Source: Blautia liquoris (GTDB taxonomy: Bacteria; Bacillota; Clostridia; Lachnospirales; Lachnospiraceae). Taken from it: a DNA stretch of 64,000 bases. Positions 62,315-64,000 of this stretch are shown one piece after another. The stretch spans positions 1,922,001-1,986,000 of the forward strand of contig NZ_CP063304.1 of the NCBI RefSeq assembly GCF_015159595.1, read 5' to 3'. Under the pieces are notes generated by a model. That model was not told where the DNA came from and ran no database searches. It saw only the letters and a program-made list of their open reading frames with translations. Position 1 is the stretch's first letter, and every line of letters starts with the position of its first letter. The position numbers and the translations under genes are program-made.

Positions 62315-63511
62315 ATGAATAAAATTTTAAATTTACAAGAAAAACGGGCATGCATCTGGGAACAGGCAAAAAATTTTCTGGATGAAAAACAGAGGGAAAA
62401 TGACATCCTTTCTTCAGAAGACACTGCTACTTATGAGCAGATGGAAAACGATGTGATTGCATTAGGCAAGGAGATCGATCGATTAAAAAATCAGGCAGCC
62501 ATCGATTTGGAGTTAAACCAGCCAACAAGCAATGCAATTACAATGAATCCGAAAGATGGAAAAAATAAAAAGGATTCAAGATTTCAGGACGGATATACCA
62601 CTGCTTTCTGGAATGTTATGAAGGGAAAAAATCGGCCGGAACTTTTGAATACTTTAAAGGAAGGTACAGATCCGGAAGGTGGCTTTCTGGTGCCTGATGA
62701 ATATGAACGGACCTTGATTCAGATGCTCTCTGAAGAAAATGTACTTCGTTCGATCTCTAAGGTGATCCAAACTGCAAGTGGTGATCATAAGATTCCCGTT
62801 GTTGCGGGTGAAGGCACTGCTTCCTGGATGGAGGAAGAAGCCGCCTATGAGGAAAGTAATACAACGTTCGGTCAGGTATCCATTGGTGCTCATAAACTAG
62901 GTACTTTGATTAAGGTATCTGACGAATTACTCAATGATTCTGCCTTTGATTTGGAAAGTTATATTGCTCAGGAGTTTGCCAGGAGGATTGGAAATGCAGA
63001 GGAAGAAGCCTTTCTTGTAGGGACAGGAACGGACAGGCCTACAGGTATTTTAAATGACACAAATGGAGCTTCTGATGGAGTGACTGCTGCTTCCGATACA
63101 AAACTGGCTTTTGATGATTTGATGGATCTTTATTATTCCCTAAAACAGCCTTACCGAAAAGGTTCTGTCTTCTTAATGAATGAAAGTACGGTGAAAGCAA
63201 TTCGAAAATTAAAGGATAATAACGGTCAGTACATTTGGCAGCCTTCGGTAAGTGCAGATGTGCCGGATAAGATTTTAAATTGCCCAGTAGTCACCAGCCG
63301 TTACATGCCAGAAATTGCAGCAGATGCAAAGAGTATTCTCTTTGGAGATTTCTCCTATTATTGGATCGCCGACAGGCAGGGAAGAACCTTTAAGAGGCTG
63401 AATGAGCTTTATGCGGTAAATGGTCAGGTTGGTTTCCTTGCATCGCAGCGTGTGGATGCGAAAGTTGTTCTGCCAGAGGCAATCAAAGTATTAAAGCTGG
63501 GAACAAAGTAA
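62315..63511 (+). CDS. Phage major capsid protein (HK97 fold)
   Basis: This 398-residue protein has an N-terminal coiled-coil delta domain (about 1-75) and the HK97 body: EGTDPEGGFLVPDEYERTL, the E-loop and a C-terminal VDAKVVLPEAIKVLKLG. Cleavage by the adjacent protease should remove the delta domain. AGGAGG precedes the start. Confidence 0.94.
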   Translation: MNKILNLQEKRACIWEQAKNFLDEKQRENDILSSEDTATYEQMENDVIALGKEIDRLKNQAAIDLELNQPTSNAITMNPKDGKNKKDSRFQDGYTTAFWNVMKGKNRPELLNTLKEGTDPEGGFLVPDEYERTLIQMLSEENVLRSISKVIQTASGDHKIPVVAGEGTASWMEEEAAYEESNTTFGQVSIGAHKLGTLIKVSDELLNDSAFDLESYIAQEFARRIGNAEEEAFLVGTGTDRPTGILNDTNGASDGVTAASDTKLAFDDLMDLYYSLKQPYRKGSVFLMNESTVKAIRKLKDNNGQYIWQPSVSADVPDKILNCPVVTSRYMPEIAADAKSILFGDFSYYWIADRQGRTFKRLNELYAVNGQVGFLASQRVDAKVVLPEAIKVLKLGTK

Positions 63512-63527
63512 GAAGGAGGTGGCGCAA

Positions 63528-63803
63528 ATGCCTATCACTTTAGAAGAAGCAAAACTATATCTTCGTATTGACAACAGCCTGGAAGATGCGTTGATTACAA
63601 GACTGATTCAAACTTCAATTACCATTGTGGAAAATGTCCTGCGCCACCCAATTTCCGATTATGAAGTTCTGCCTGATGATATTAAAATGGCTATCCTGTA
63701 TGGGGTAGCCTATCTTTTTGAAAATCGGGAAACAGCAGATTTTCATGAAATGATCAAACTGATGCGCGCACTTCTTATCCCCTATCGAAAAGAGGTGTTC
63801 TGA
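63528..63803 (+). CDS. Phage head-tail connector protein (gp6-like)
   Basis: This 91-residue helical protein starts MPITLEEAKLYLRIDNSLED and ends with YGVAYLFENRETA. It matches the gp6-like/DNA-packaging connector family that forms a ring below the portal. The ATG at 63528, eight bases after GGAGG, is preferred to the GTG at 63519, which overlaps the site. Confidence 0.9.
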   Translation: MPITLEEAKLYLRIDNSLEDALITRLIQTSITIVENVLRHPISDYEVLPDDIKMAILYGVAYLFENRETADFHEMIKLMRALLIPYRKEVF

Positions 63804-64000
63804 TGAAGCGGTTCGTGGATGTTGGAGAACTAGATCAGAGAATCCAACTCTATCAGATTGTTTATGAAGAAGATGAACTCGGGCAGCAAGTAAAAAAGCG
63901 AGTCCATATGGGAGATGCTTGGGCTAAGGTTTCCAATTTGCATGGCAGTGAGTACTACACGGCTTTTGCTGCAAAGATCGAAAGAGAAGTATCATTTGTC
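63803..64000 (+). CDS. Phage head closure protein, partial (runs off right edge)
   Basis: Sixty-six codons are visible, starting MKRFVDVGELDQRIQLYQI and including GDAWAKVSNLHGSEYY, the usual pattern of SPP1 gp16-type head closure proteins. It overlaps the connector stop (TGATG). It continues beyond the window. Confidence 0.88.
   Translation, partial: MKRFVDVGELDQRIQLYQIVYEEDELGQQVKKRVHMGDAWAKVSNLHGSEYYTAFAAKIEREVSFV

Overview
The window looks like chromosomal DNA of a spore-forming Firmicute of the Lachnospiraceae type. The 16S rRNA gene (22636-24172, minus strand) reads as a clostridial sequence. The gene set also fits: AdhE, RadA, ClpC, CoaX, membrane pyrophosphatase, CotF-like coat proteins, a CwlC-like amidase, frequent TTG starts and strong GGAGG ribosome binding sites. 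I cannot name a species without a database search.

Layout. 1-1231: start of a bifunctional aldehyde/alcohol dehydrogenase running off the left edge. 1409-7941: a beta-glucoside-type PTS operon (EIIA, EIIB, a tyrosine-phosphatase-like enzyme, EIIC, 6-phospho-beta-glucosidase, an HPr) with its PRD regulator, which is split by a -1 frame change exactly at an A AAA AAC heptamer. 8165-13665: a six-gene operon joining a VTC-type (polyphosphate polymerase) enzyme, a DUF4956 membrane protein, a beta-helix-like lipoprotein, a GT2-GtrA fusion, a phosphodiester-glycosidase-like protein and a small membrane protein. 13849-18383: an iron-siderophore import and hydrolysis cluster. 18496-24504: one rRNA operon with the unusual order 16S-5S-tRNAIle-tRNAAla-23S-tRNATrp, tandem promoters and 48-bp tandem repeats derived from the tRNAIle 3' end. 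24565-49242: mostly core genes (radA, degV, clpC, a CoA-biosynthesis module, CNNM transporter, spore amidase, PAP2 protein, pcrA, coat proteins, MFS and ABC exporters, pyrophosphatase, peroxidase, SDR).

49345-51479 is a small accessory module. A TetR regulator and a flavin/NAD oxidoreductase are transcribed left, and a seven-helix protein resembling transmembrane terpene cyclases is transcribed right. The two arms share a 56-bp perfect palindrome that encodes two overlapping consensus promoters. From about 51.5 kb onward the window is a graveyard of mobile and defence DNA: Fic, response-regulator, serine-recombinase and RlmD fragments, a RhuM protein, an XRE/DUF6933-like pair with a frameshift, a GIY-YIG protein and the C-terminal part of HsdR. 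HsdR is joined head to head to a truncated phage terminase. From there to the right edge runs the head-morphogenesis block of an HK97-type prophage (terminase, portal, ClpP-like protease, capsid, connector, head closure). It carries an amber codon in the terminase, a frame change at a G8 tract in the portal, and a RelB/RelE-type toxin-antitoxin pair inserted on the opposite strand.

The two best candidates for little-described biology are the palindromic bidirectional promoter with the terpene-cyclase-like module (49345-51479) and the VTC/DUF4956 surface-polymer operon (8165-13665). The regulator slip site at 6760-6766 comes next.
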